A stretch of 64,000 bases of DNA from Plasmodiophora brassicae. Lineage: Eukaryota; Endomyxa; Phytomyxea; Plasmodiophorida; Plasmodiophoridae. This document shows positions 21,471 to 32,900 of the stretch, piece by piece. The stretch spans positions 1,116,001 through 1,180,000 of the forward strand of contig JASFAU010000004.1 in NCBI GenBank assembly GCA_039704465.1. The letters run 5' to 3'. The first letter of the stretch is position 1. Each line of letters begins with the position of its first letter. Made by a program: the position numbers and the translations under genes. Under the pieces are notes generated by a model. The model saw only the letters and a program-made list of their open reading frames with translations. It searched no databases and was not told where the DNA came from.

Positions 21471-21960
21471 GGTTCAGCTGTCCTGTCGTTCGACGATGGC
21501 GACCATTGCGAAGCAGGCACTGTCCGGGTCACGCCCCATGAACCGTTTGACGACGGCGACGGCCTCACGAGAGGTCGGCCAGTTGGTCAATCGGGCCTTT
21601 CTTGCGCTCGCCGACGTCGAACGTTGCAATCTGCGACTGGATCCGGTTCGCGTACAACAGGAGAATTCGGCATTCTGCTGAGGGCGCAGCGGACTCGATC
21701 TGGGACGCCTGTTGCAGCCAACGTTGTGAGCGACCCGTCAAGGAATACAGTTGGATTACGACGTGGTCACCTCCGGGACGATAGGAAAACCCTTCCAGAC
21801 GTTCCTCCAAGCCAGCGAGTGCTGCATGGTCACTTTGTCGGTCGCTTTCGCCTGCTCCAGTTGACGACTCGTCGCCAGCTTGAAGCCGTACGCCTGCCCC
21901 TTCGGTGCCTGGTCCAACACGGCAGGGTCCATCGGGCATGATTAGTGCCACTGAGAGGTT
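21471..21960 (-). pseudogene. Mosaic pseudogene block: PI4K piece, unknown piece, ubiquitin hydrolase piece
   Basis: On the minus strand one open frame runs through a PI4K N-lobe fragment (VGPGTEGAGV frame shifted; compare 23930-24010), then LEERLEGFSYRPGGDHVV, then RILLLYANRIQSQIATFDV, then KKGPIDQLADLS and VAVVKRFMGRDPDS, the C-terminus of the ubiquitin hydrolase. Three different gene segments are thus fused in the same orientation. The block at 7560-8000 has the same parts with one segment inverted. The parent of the middle segment was not found in this window. Confidence 0.65.
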
Positions 21961-22321
21961 CCTTGCAATTACGTACGTCGGTAGCATGTGTAATGAAGTT
22001 ACCTTTCCGCCAGCAAACGAACGACATCTGGGGTATCGTAGCCCCTGTCCTGTGTAACTCCCATCGAACGTGCTGAACAACTTGGAATGTCCAGTTTTTG
22101 AGGTATCACAATCGCAAACAGTCCAGGTACAGACTACGCTGTTATGTTCTCCATAAGTGATAATGACACATTCCAAGTTGTTCAGCACGTTCGATGGGAG
22201 TTACGCAGGACAGGGGCCACGATACCCCAGATGTCGTTCGTTTGCTGGCGGAAAGGTAACTTCCCCACACATGCTACTGACGTACATAATTGCAAGGAAC
22301 CTTGCAATGGCACTAATCATG
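21938..22321. repeat. Inverted duplication, about 155-bp arms, about 75-bp spacer
   Basis: Arms about 21938-22092 and 22167-22321 are reverse complements with several mismatches (for example a GCAAGGAACC region near the outer ends). The spacer is AT-richer. No coding content recognised in the arms. Confidence 0.85.
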
Positions 22322-22899
22322 CACGGCCATCTCAACTATCACCCGTTTGCGAGCAAGTCGCTCGTGGCTCGAACAACGCACTTGGCCACTTACATGAAGA
22401 GCTGTGGCGACACGATCGGTACAACGCCCGTCGGGCGCTGGCCTTTCGACTCTGCGCGAACAGGGATGCAGGTGATGATACCTGCCGCCGCCGCCAAGTC
22501 CTGGGTCCGAAGACCTTGCACAGCGCGATGAACCGAAATGGACTGTACACTCCCAGCAATCCCCTTCTTCAGGTTGGAAACGACAGAAAACATAACCAAT
22601 GGCTGCGGGCAACAACGACCCACGACGACGACACCACCACGACGACGACACCCCATCCCACCACAACAACAGCAAATGCCGCTTCCCGCAGCACACTGTC
22701 CGCCCCGCAGCAACGTTCCTGCCGCTTGCTTAGGCCGCCGGTCCACGTTCCGATTTTCTGTTGTTGACGGCCTAACTCTATCGTGGTGGCCGCCTTGTGA
22801 TGTCAGGCGACGATTGTCGGTTGGAGATCACCCGCACTCTGCATGATCATGCCATTGCTGACCACTTCGGTGTGGCCAAGCGAACCGGACTCATAATGC
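22322..22899. other. No gene supported; ACGACG/CCACC low-complexity tract
   Basis: About 22610-22680 is a run of ACGACGACACC/CCCACAAC words. Minus-strand frames (for example 22390-22746) have no domain signal. Confidence 0.4.
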
Positions 22900-24102
22900 G
22901 CGAATCCTGGTGGCCTCGTTGTAATAATAGATGCCTTGCTGCAGGTACTGGATGGAATCATTACGTGTTCGTCCTGCAGTTGTTGTACGAGTCGAGCCCG
23001 ACGTTGATCATTCGTGCTGGGCGGCGTCCCGCTCGTCCTTGTCGGGCGCGGACCTCTGCTTCAGGTTCGCCACCGTGTCGGCGTTGGAGCAGCCCAGCGC
23101 GTGGGTCGACATCAGGTCGGCGATGGACAGGAAGTCGTCGCGGTGGGCGCGAACGACCAGGTTCCCGCTGGTGCGGAGCTCGACGAACCATTTCCACCGG
23201 ACCGAGTCGTACTTGTCCATGACCTCGACCATATCCAGCGTCAGCTTGGACCCGCCCGGCTTGACCTTCATGTCCTTGGCCGGCGATATGTCAAAGATGA
23301 AGCCGAAGTCAATGTGGACGACGTGGCCGTCGTCGTCCAGCAGGATGTGGCCGCTGTGCTGGTCCTTGACCTGCAGCAGGTAGCTGCAGAAGGCATGGGC
23401 GCCGGCCATGGACAGGACAAAGTGTCGCTGCGCCTCCTGCTTGAAGGCGGCGCCCTCGGCCCGGCCCCACTTGGACAGGAAGTAGCCGCGCGGGCTCAGG
23501 CCGTTGCTCTTGCCGAGGTCGTCGCGCGACGCCGACCTGCGAACGCACTCGATGACGCCGCCCAGGGCGCGGGTCGCCCGCGTCCGGTTCGGCATCGCCA
23601 GCTGGTACGGGTAGACGAACAGGGGCAGGTCGACGGACGCGAACACGCCCTTGGCCAGGCGGATGAACTGTAGCGCCAGGCAGTCCTGGCGGCAGCCGTC
23701 GCCGGCCGGGAAGATCACCTGCTTCGTGGAGACGACGGCGGCGGCGGCAGCGGCGGGGGCCCGGGAGGAGCGCACCAGGAACTCGTCGAGGAACGGGACA
23801 CGCGCCCCCGACTGCAGCGACTTGGGCGTCGGCACCAGGATGTCGACGACCTGCGCCGTGTGATCCGTCGGCAGGTACAGCGGGTGCCGGGAAGCCGGCA
23901 AGTGCCGCACGATCACGTTGTCGGTGGCTTTCGTCAGGTCGACCATTTGACGACTCGTCGCCAGCTTGAAGCCGTGCGCCTGCCCCTTCGGTGCCGGGTC
24001 CAGCACGGCAGGGCCCACTGCGATGGTCGCCACCACGTTCGACTGCATCCAGATCGTGCGCGTCATCCGCTGACTCGCAAGCGTTGCCCTGGGAGAATAC
24101 AC
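22900..24102 (-). pseudogene. PI4-kinase-alpha-like kinase domain, truncated and frameshifted
   Basis: The minus frame gives PLYLPTDHTAQVVDI (N-lobe), CRQDCLALQFIRLAKG, LPLFVYPYQLA, GGVIECVRRSASRD, then VKDQHSGHILLDDDGHVV and HIDFGFIFDISP, and a C-lobe ending TVANLKQRSAPDKDERDAAQH. This is the kinase domain of a PI4K type III alpha. The rest of that family's roughly 1,500-2,000 residues is absent upstream, where a repeat begins at about 24165. The nucleotide-binding Lys of the (I)FK(V/N)GDD motif is replaced (IFPAGDG) and the catalytic-loop Asn of DxHxxN is His. Near the C-terminus the frame breaks before MINVGLDSYNN and again before the expected final block YLQQGIYYYNEA (about 22905-22945). 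Truncation, two frameshifts and two lost catalytic residues argue for a pseudogene. Confidence 0.75.
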
Positions 24103-24164
24103 ACGTCATTAGAGGGATGTGTCCAGTGTTCCCGTGCGCACCGTACCAGTGGTAGGCCATCATA

Positions 24165-24670
24165 TTGTTCCTGGGACGTTCCGGGTGCGGTTTCCAGCCC
24201 GGACGAGGAGTGCCTGGCGATCGAGTCGCGACAGGTCCCCCGGGTGGTGACGGGGCGCCTGCACAACTCAGAACAGCATCGTGGAGTGTACCTCAGGTTG
24301 ACGAACCTGGGGCGTCCGGAGGTCCTGATGGTGGCGCTGGTAGAGACACCCCAGAAGGTGCTGCCAGCCCAGGTGCAGGACTGGACCTCGTGTCGCAGGT
24401 TGCCAGGTCGTCGAGGACATCCGGGGGTGACAGGCACGCGCCCAGGCTGCGCAGGCCCCTCGCCAGCGCACGACGTACACGAGACAGGCTTGACCGCGGG
24501 TTCTGCTGGCGCCCAGCGGGCACGGCGTCGCACGACCTGCCCTGGTTGTTGCCCATGCCTTCCCAGCAACACCGAATCGTTATGTGGCCGAGAATCCCGG
24601 TCGTACCGCTTAGCGTCCGAGTGGCTAACTATCTGCATAGGGCACGCGCCACTGCGGGGGTGCCACGTTA
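24165..24670 (+). repeat. Single copy of the 500-bp repeat found inverted at 8404-9421
   Basis: Homologous along its length to each arm of the 8.4-9.4 kb inverted duplication, with more differences than the two arms show to each other. It abuts the truncated 5' end of the PI4K pseudogene on one side and the ubiquitin-hydrolase 3' flank on the other, so repeat plus hydrolase probably form the parental segment of the 7.8-8.9 kb copy. Confidence 0.8.
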
Positions 24671-24919
24671 CACACAGAGACACACCACGACCCTGCCAGC
24701 ACAACCGTTGCGTCGTCTGGAAAGCACTGCCATTTCGTCTCTTGGCATGAATATGCATTATGGACCCACCCGTGTCCGCTGCATCACGCGCGTATCGCCG
24801 CCACGTGCGATTAAACAACGAGAACGCACCCACCGACAGGTCACGCTGTACGAACGCTCTGACCGGAGGCTCGCCCATTCACAAATCCGGTCCATTCGTT
24901 TACAATCCAGCAAATGGGT

Positions 24920-25875
24920 TCAGCTGTCCTGCCGTTCGACGATGGCGACCATTGAGAACCGGACACTGTCCGGGTCACGCCCCATGAACTGTTTGACGAC
25001 GGCAACGGCATCGTGGAGTAGGGCCTCACGAGAGGTCGGCCCGTGGTCAATCGGGCCCTTCTTGCGCCCGTCCAGTTCGTACAGGCGCCCGCGGACGCAG
25101 GTCAACGTGACGAAATGCAGGTTGACGTTCTCCAAATCGTCTGGCAGATCAGACTGCCCCTGAGCTGGGTCGAAGGATCGCTCAGTACAGTGAACTCTCA
25201 TTCAACTACAGCCCACAGAGCCTACCCGCGGCATCGTGATGCGCTTCCTTGATACTGTCATCCCCGGCGAGCGATTCCGCCCGTCCATCCGGCGACTGAC
25301 GCAGCGTACGTCTGTGGAAGTCGTCGAAGAACTTGCCGGGTTGCAACCTGACGATGCCACGCGTCAGCGAATCGTACCTGTCGCATCAACCGGGGTCGTT
25401 CTCGGTTCGTCGCACCTGAGCCGATCCAGGTTGTTGTACACAGCATGCAGCAGGGCGACGGTGCCGCACGCGTTCGACACGGTCTGTTTCGTATACCAGA
25501 CGCCGTCAGGGACCTGACAGCAATCGTCAGACATCGGGCCGAACGGACTCGGGCGCGGGGTGATCACCGAAGCGGCCTGCGTCTTCGCCTCCTGCAGGCG
25601 ATGCTGTTCGGAGGCGTCCGTGATCGGGAACACGCAGAGGACGGCAAGGACACCGGGTGGCACCATCGCGAGCAGGTCGGGATCGGTCCCATAGACATCA
25701 ACGCAGTCGAACGCGTCGGCGCACAGCCCTGCCCCAGCGCCGGCCCCCCCCCCCGTTCAGGCACACACACAGCGAGAGAGTCAGACGCGCCCATACCGAG
25801 GCCCTGCAGGTACCCGACGATCGCGTCCGGGTTGGACTCCAGCGGCAACCAGTGGTCGTCGGCGCCGCCCGCCAT
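24920..25875 (-). CDS. Ubiquitin C-terminal hydrolase, UCH-L1/L3 type
   Basis: Four exons (25875-25797, 25728-25416, 25347-25226, 25164-24920) encode 252 aa, close to the usual 220-250. The start MAGGADDHWLPLESNPDAI matches the family N-terminus. Then FDCVDVYGTDPDLLAMVP, VLAVLCVFPIT, and the catalytic block YTKQTVSNACGTVALLHA with Gln (oxyanion) and nucleophile Cys. Exon 4 has the active-site His in NVNLHFVTLTCV and Asp in GRLYELDGRKKGPIDHG, ending FMGRDPDSVRFSMVAIV. All four catalytic residues are present. Introns are 68, 68 and 61 bp, the first holding a poly-G run (about 25747-25756 on the plus strand as C). It cleaves small adducts from the ubiquitin C-terminus. This is the intact parent of the fragments at 7.8-8.0 and 21.5-21.6 kb. 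Confidence 0.9.
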
Positions 25876-26038
25876 CTCCGCCCGCGCCCGCGCCGGAATG
25901 CACTATGTATGATGATGTTACCGCACCCGGGGGGGGGGCGGCGGCACCAGCGCCGTCATCGTCGTCACCGCTGTGTGCCGTGTGTGCAAGCAACCGCGGT
26001 GCGATCTTCGAGGAAATATCTCGACGAACGGGGCGGTG

Positions 26039-27183
26039 ATGGCGGTGGCGGCGACGAAACGGCGGAAGACCGACGACGTCGGCGACAGCGCGCTGTCCCG
26101 ATCGCTGGTCGGCCTGCAGGGCGTACTGCAGGCGGCACACCGCGCCAACGACGACCTGGGCCCCGCGCTCGCGTTCGTCCGCCGGCACGTCGACGCCGGC
26201 CGCCCGATCCGCGTCGTAGGCCTCGCTCGTGCGCGTTGCCAGGCCTCGTTTCCGATGCGCAGCGCCCAGGTCGTTGCTGCCGGCGCCGACCACGATCGAC
26301 CGGGGTCGACGAGCGCCCCCGACGCCGGTCTGTCCGTTGGGCCCAGGGCCCTGGTACGCCCTGTCGTCGTCGTCGTCGTCGGTCGTCGTCGTTCACTTAT
26401 GCAATGGGTGGGTCAGGCGGCGCACCTGGTGTGCGATGCGGTCCCCGAGCACATCATACGCGTCAGTGTGCTCCGCCTGCCCGCGTTCGGCGACGTCGGC
26501 GCGTTCCGCCTGGCCCGCTGCCTGCCTCGCATGCGGGCGCTGAGGCACCTGCAGATCAGGTCGCCCCCCGACGACATTGGCCGACGACGACGACGCGCGC
26601 GCTGAACGGATTCGCAGCGATTGTGGCATGGGCCCAGCGGCGTGCATCGCGATCGGGACGGGGTTGGCGTCGGTGGCGCGCCCCCTGGCCAGCCTGTGCC
26701 TGGACTACAACGAGATCGGCACCGCTGGCTTGCGCCACCTGAACCGGTGCAACGCGCTCGGCGCCGTCGAGGACGTCAGCCTCGCGTTCTGCGGCCTGGT
26801 CGACGTGTCCCTGCTGGCCAGCGTCCTCGCCGGGCCCAGCGCCTGCATCAGGTCGCCCCCCGCTCGGCATACGGCCGCGTGCGCCGCTGAACGAAGTTGC
26901 CATGTGTATGTAGGCGATTGGACCTGTCCGGGAACCGGATCGCGTCGATCGGCGTGATCGCCATCAGCGCCGGCCTGGCGTCGAACACCACCCTGGAACG
27001 GATCGACCTGTCGTGCACCGCCATGGGCGCGTACGCCGCTCGGACGCTGCACGACGCCGTCGGGCGTCGCACGCCGGCGAACAGTCTGACCGTCATCGCC
27101 GACGGCAACAACCTCGTGTCGATCGGCAACCCGACGCGCCTGATCCCGAGTTGGCCGGTTCCACCGTGTGATTACACGACCTA
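26039..27183 (+). CDS. Leucine-rich repeat protein (RNI-like)
   Basis: Five exons start at MAVAATKRRKTDDVGDSALS (26039). Introns begin at the GTAGGCCTCG near 26218, GTACGCCCTG near 26353, GTCGCCCCCC near 26560 and GTCGCCCCCC near 26851. The joined frame carries ribonuclease-inhibitor-type LRRs: VSVLRLPAFGDVGAFRLA, LASLCLDYNEIGTAGLRHL, VEDVSLAFCGLVDVSLLA, LDLSGNRIASIGVIAISAG and LERIDLSCTAMGAYAA. The N-terminal 60 residues are basic then helical. Probably a protein-interaction scaffold; no enzymatic domain. The two last introns begin with the same 10 bases. Confidence 0.75.
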
Positions 27184-27269
27184 GGGTCGGTCGATCGTCG
27201 CAGTACCTGTGTGCCGATATCGCACCGCATTGGTCGAGCGATACTGGTGCTGCCCGCCCGATGCACTGA

Positions 27270-30200
27270 ATGTCGGTGGTGGGCCCCGCGTACGGCACCG
27301 GGTCCGCGTCCGATGCCGACGCGCCCGCCCCGACCCAGGCGCACCGTCGACGGCACACAGACGTGTGGCGCCCGGCGACCAGCGAGAAGGTCCAGGTCGT
27401 CGTTCGTGTTCGCCCGGCGTTGCCCAGCGAACAGGACGAGTGCGTCTGGACCGTGAGCGCTGGCGTCCGTCGTCGCATGCGACAATGGCCGACCGAAACG
27501 TCGTTGCACAGGTCAACGGCAACACGATCGCGTGCAAGGACCCGGACGTGGTCGGCGTCGACGATGCGGCCGATCGGCACCATTTCCAGTTCGACCGCGT
27601 GTTTGATCAGTCGACGTCGACGCAGGTGCTGTACGAGACGACGATGAAGGCGATGCTGGGGTCGTTCCTGGACGGCATTAACGGTTCGCCTGGTGGACGA
27701 CGGCGGCCGCCAGCCAACGCTGACATCCGCCCCCTCCCCGGCAGGCACGATCATGACGTATGGACAGACGTGCAGCGGGAAGACGTTCACGTTGTCGGGG
27801 ACGGAGGCGTCCCCGGGCGTGAACTCGCTGGTAGTTCGCGACCTGCTCGCCATGGTCGCCCAGCGCACCGAACCGTCGACCGTCTCCATGTCGTACTTTG
27901 AGATCTATAACGAGTACGGGTTGCCGAATGCAGGCCGGCGTTGCCGACGCAGGTGGTGCTAACCGGGCCACAGGGAGGTGTACGACCTGCTGGCCAAGAA
28001 GGGGCAGAAGGGCGATTCGTTACGCGTGCGCGAGAGCTTCGACACGGGCGTCTTCATCGAAGGTCTGAACAAGAAAGCGGTCACGTCCGTTGAGGAGGTC
28101 GGCGTGCGGAGGCGTGAGCGGCCGTGAACGTGGCCCGCCTGATGCGCGTCGAACAGGTCGAGCAGTTACTGCAGAGGGGGTCGCAGAATCGGACAACGGC
28201 GGCGACCGTCTGGAACCACGAGTCCAGTCGCAGCCACACGATCCTGTCGCTGGAACTGGAGACGATCATCCATCAGTCCGGACCGTCGTCGCCCGACGAC
28301 AAGCCCAGCACGCAGGACGACCCGGCTGTGACGACGAGCGGCTCGGGTTCGTTGGGGAGCGCGGACGGCGCCCCCGACAGCGGTCGTGGATGGCGCCCCA
28401 CGGTTCCAACCGAAACGATCAGGAGGCGCTCGATCCTGAACATTGTCGACCTAGCTGGGTCGGCCACCTGCGTCGTTCCTCGCCTGTACGCGCGGCATGA
28501 CGCCCTGGAATGGTAGATCGGAACGACTTGCCAAGTTCGCGACGGACAAGTCGGTCGATTCGATCGCGAGGCAGAAGGAGGGCGGCAACATCAACAAATC
28601 GTTGCACTCGCTGACGACGGTCGTGTCCCGCCTGGCGCAGGGTACCGACGTTGCCGTGCCTGCACAGGCGGCCGTCTGACAGCCCACTGGCAGGGTCGCC
28701 CCACATCCCGTACAGGAACTCGCGCCTGACCCGGATCCTGCAAACGTCGCTGGGGGGCAACTCGCGAACGCTGATCTGCGTCTGCGTCACCGTTGGCAAG
28801 AAGAACACGCACGAGACGATCAGCACGCTCAAGTTCGCCGGCCTGGCCAAGACCATCACGAACCGGTTCAACGTCAACGTCGAGGCGGACGTGAAACCGA
28901 AGGTCTATCCTGCCTTTGCGACGTGCATGACCCGACTGAGCGATCGTCGTGCAGACGAGAACGTCGACCGTGATCTTCGACAGTACGCAGATGATGGCCA
29001 GCCAGCTGGTCGCCCTCCAGTTCGAGAACGCCAGAGCAGCCGCTATGCTGCAACGCGATGAGGCCACCGACGCCATGCTCGCCAAATCGCAAACGGGTTC
29101 GCGCCAGGACGCGCGTTGCCATTCCAGCGCGCGCTGACGAGCACGTCGTAGAGTGCGAACGACTTCGACAGGAGCGCGACCGGCTCAATGGCCGGCAGGT
29201 CGAGATCGAGCAGTTCCTGGAGGCCATCGCCGGGCAGATCGAGACCAGCGTCGCGGCCAGGAAGCCGCTGTCGACCGGGACAACCATGGTCCCGCTGTCC
29301 ATCCGGAGCATGGTCGAGCTGCCGTGCAACACGATCTTCGAGGCCGTCAACAGCAACCTCGGGCACGTGCATCGCCTGTCGCTGCAGAACGCCAAGCTGC
29401 TCGAGGCCGTCTCCGTCGTCCAGCAATACGCTCGCGGCCTGCAGAAACGGTACGCCCCCCGTCCAGTGTACACCAGCACCCATGAACGACGCGTTGCCCC
29501 GGGTAGCATCGCCAAGAACGACCGGCTGTACTCCGACGTCGTCGTCAGTGTCACTGAGGTCGAGGAGGCCATCGTCGACGACTTGGAACGCCGCGGCCGT
29601 ATCCAGGTATTGCATTCGCGTTTCGCGTTCCTGCGGCGAACGGCTGAACGAGAACGACGCGCACGCAGGACATCACGAACGATTTACGCTGCCAAATGTT
29701 GCACAAAGAGTTACAGAAGGCAACCGCAACGGTGCTGCTGCTGTCGAAGGTGGTCGGCGCGAACGTCGTCCACGAGAACGTACGTCTGGCAACCGCGGAA
29801 CACGTCGTCGCTGCTTAACGACCTGGGAACAGGAACGGATCGCATTGCTCAGGAGCGCGCACCAGTCCAGCGTCGGAAGAACGATATCGACAGCGGCACG
29901 GTTCCTGCGGTCGATCGACTGGCCGGCAGCGTTCCAGACGAAGGAGGCGCATGCCGCCGCGGCCGGTGATCAGCAGGTCGTCATTGGCGACCTGCAACGC
30001 CATCTGCACGAATCCGCGGCGCAGACCGAGCGAATCATCGCCAGAACGATTGCCGACCACGACGCGTTCAGCGTTAGCTTGGAGCGTTTCCAGGACGCCA
30101 TTGGCTTCCGGGACGCTGTCATAGACGTGCTCCACGGAAGGATAAGGCGACAGGAGACGGCTCTGCGTCACGCGCGCCTGTCGTGTCGACAGGTCCAGAG

Positions 30201-31599
30201 GGCATCGGACACGCAGGGGAACGTTTACGAGCAACAGCTTCGCGTTCTACGAGAGCGGATCGAGAGGGACGACGAACAGCGCCTGGCCATGATCAAAGAT
30301 GCCGACCGGATTCAGACGAGCCTCCACGACCGACTCGCTGCCGTCAACAGCGACCTCGCCAGGGTCACTGTCGACCTGAACAGGGCCCAGGCCGACATGG
30401 TCAACGCACAGGGCCATCGTGATGCGTCGGAGGTGGCTCGCGCCGGTCTGTCCGCCCAGCTGTCCGACGCCAGGCGGGAACTTCAGCTCAGCGCCGAGGA
30501 GAACGAGCGGATCCGCCGACAGACGTCGTTGGAGATCGCTCAGCTCGAAGCCGACCTCGCGACTCGACAGCTCGCGCTGGACACGGCGCAACGTCGCGAA
30601 CGTGAAGTGCAATTGCAGCGCGATCAGGTCGTCGACGAGCTCGATACGACGCGATCTCGGCTTCAAGCCACGGGCGAGCGGCTCGACGAAGCGACCAGGA
30701 AGGTCGCATCGCTGGAGGCGTCCTCACAGGAGACGGAGTCGCGGCTCAGCCGGGAGTACGCGCGGATGAAGTCGACCATGGAGGCGCAACTGGAGGCGGG
30801 ACGGCGCCAGGCGATGACGATGGAGGCGGATCTGCGCGCCGAGCTGTCGTCAGTGAACGCCGCCCTGAAGCAGGAGATCCAGGCCAGCATGGCCCGGGAA
30901 CGCCACGATCAGGCCACGCTGCAGGAGTGCAACGCGGCGCGCCTGCAGCTGGGAAGGGCCGTGCAGCAGCTGCAGATGCAACTGGCCGAAGCGCAGGAGA
31001 AACTCCGCGACTGCAGCGTCGAGCGGGATACAGCGCGGCAGGACGGGCAGGCGTGCCAGGTGCGATTGCAGTCCGTCATCGACGGCAACATCATACGGGT
31101 CGGCGAGCTCGGCAAGGAAATCGAGGACCTCAAGGAGCAGGTTCGCGCCGGGCAGAAGGTCGTCGCGGAGCTGGACGCGGCTAGGGATGCGATCGCCGCT
31201 GCAGAGGTACAAAGACGGCGGGACAAGGAAGGTTGGGAGCGGCAACAGCAGGCACTTCATGGCCAAATCCAGGTTGTCGAGAAGCAGCGCGACGACTTGG
31301 AGGAATCGCTCAGGATGCAGGCGAAGAAGAGCGACCGGCTGAAGGAGAAGTTGAGGTTGGCGCAGCTCGAGGTACAGATGACGAAGGAGGCGGCGGCGAA
31401 GACGGAGAGGGAGCTACGGAGGGAGAAGATCCGGTCGGATACGATGGCGTCCGTTCAACTGGCACAACTACGCAACGAGATGTCTAGCTGGCAGGAGGAG
31501 AAAAGCGACCTGGCTGCCGAGGTCGCCTTCTCCAAAGCCTTGCTCGGGTTCAAGGTCGCCGAAGAAGCCGACAAAGCCGACGACGACGGCGGTAAATGA
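27270..31599 (+). CDS. Kinesin motor protein with long C-terminal coiled coil
   Basis: About eleven exons. The motor is N-terminal: KVQVVVRVRPALPSEQDECV, HHFQFDRVFDQSTSTQVLY, P-loop YGQTCSGKTFTL, SYFEIYNEEVYDLL, switch I WNHESSRSHTILSLELE, switch II NIVDLAGSERLAKFAT after splicing, then NINKSLHSLTTVVSRLAQG, HIPYRNSRLTRILQTSLGG and THETISTLKFAGLAKTI. Splices include 27453-27511. From about 29160 to the stop (31599) the protein is continuous heptad-rich coiled coil (ERLRQERDRL, then an 800-residue frame ending AEEADKADDDGGK). The order and the ISTLKFA-type end fit kinesin-7 (CENP-E-like) but subfamily is not certain. Between the SSRSH strand and DLAGSER lies an insert of about 55 Ser/Gly/Asp/Pro-rich residues, unusual for the motor core. 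Predicted length about 1,230 aa; it should act as a dimeric plus-end-directed motor. Confidence 0.9.
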
Positions 31600-31658
31600 A
31601 TAACAGCTTATGTTTACGGTCAAATGTACAGAGCGGGCGAGCGCCCGCGGCATCGTCG

Positions 31659-32599
31659 TCATCGCCGTAACCGGCCGGCGTCACAGGATCCCGGTTGCGC
31701 CTCACAGCACCACTTCTTCACTTCGCCTCCATCCATCGTCATCGGCACGCCCGACTTCCGTTTCGCCATGCGGGGTTGCATCGACATGATCTGCTCGCGA
31801 AGGTCGTCATCCGCCAGCGTCTTATCGGCCTCGACGGCGGCTGCATAGTCGGCCAGGGCCTGATGCTGGTCGTTGATGGCGACAAAGACATGCGATCGCG
31901 CCAGAAGCGCTCGTGCATCACCAGGATTCAAGGCAACGACGGACGACAGGTCGTTGACCGCCCGTGTCAGGTCGTGCCGCGATGGCGATGCTCTGGACAT
32001 CCAGCAGCTGGCCCGGCCGCGTAACGCGTCGACGCATTGCGGATCGAGCTTCAACGCAAACGAAAAGTCGGAGATGGCCTGCGTTAGCTGGCCCAGCGAC
32101 GAGAGCAGGCGACCGCGCGTCAGGAACACGTCCACAAACTGCGGGTTCTCGGCCAGAGCGCTCGTGTAATCCGCAATCGCACGATTGGGCAGACCCTTGG
32201 CTTCGTACAGTCGGCCACGATGCCACAGGATCTCTGGACGCTTCCCCATCGACGGCGCCGCTGGCAATGCGGACGCGTGATCCAGGTCGGCAAGCGCGTC
32301 ATCGAGGTCCCCGAGACCAATTAGGGCGATCGCCCGGCCAATCAGGCCGTCGATATGAGCGAACTGCAGCGACGACATGGTCAGGATATGGAGCAGGGCG
32401 GGCGTGGCTGACCCAGGCGTACCTGGAGCTCTGCGACGTCCTGGACGCGGGCGATCAGCGACGTGAAGGACGCGGCCGCGGACGCGAAATCGGAGGCATG
32501 CAGGGCGGAGCGGGCAGCGTTGAGCAGCGGATGCCACCCGTCCAGGCCGTCAACGACCATGGCATTGAACCCACTCCGCATGCCGCCCGCCGCCGCCAC
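31659..32599 (-). CDS. Tetratricopeptide repeat protein
   Basis: Two exons, with an intron that starts at GTACGCCTGG (about 32422) and ends before FAHIDGLIGRAIA; the product is 293 aa from MAAAGGMRSGFNAM. At least four TPRs are visible: ALIGLGDLDDALADLDHA, AKGLPNRAIADYTSALAENP, SLGQLTQAISDFSFALKLDP, and LTRAVNDLSSVVALNPGDARAL followed by QHQALADYAAAVEAD. The C-terminus is basic with a CC pair. TPRs usually bind peptide tails of chaperones or assemblies; the partner is unknown. It is convergent with the kinesin gene (60 bp apart). Confidence 0.8.
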
Positions 32600-32900
32600 T
32601 TATACGGCGGTGAACGAGACGCGCGCCGCCGCAATTCCCCGCGGCTGCGAGTGGCGACTCCAAATCTCGCCCGCGGGCTGCCGCACCCACCGCGGCGCAT
32701 TGGATGTGGTGGGGTGTACGCAGAAGCCCGGTAACGTCGTCAGGTGGTATCCTGATGACCACGCTTGGGTGCTCAGGTTGTTAGTCTCTCGGTCGCTCTC
32801 TTCTACGCTCGTCAGCAGCAAGGCGCAGGCGTTGGACCGACGTTGACCGACGCGCGGATGCCGGAAGAATGCAAGAAGTTTATTCCCGTAGAGCGAGAGA
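32600..32900. other. Spacer upstream of TPR gene
   Basis: No supported gene. Contains the TPR promoter region and the 3' boundary of the Penelope-like fragment. Confidence 0.4.

Noticed and set aside
24165..24670. PIG-T (GPI transamidase) fragment
   Set aside because: VTGRL...LTNLGRPEVRVVALVE is only weakly similar to the family and lacks its other conserved blocks; not enough to name.
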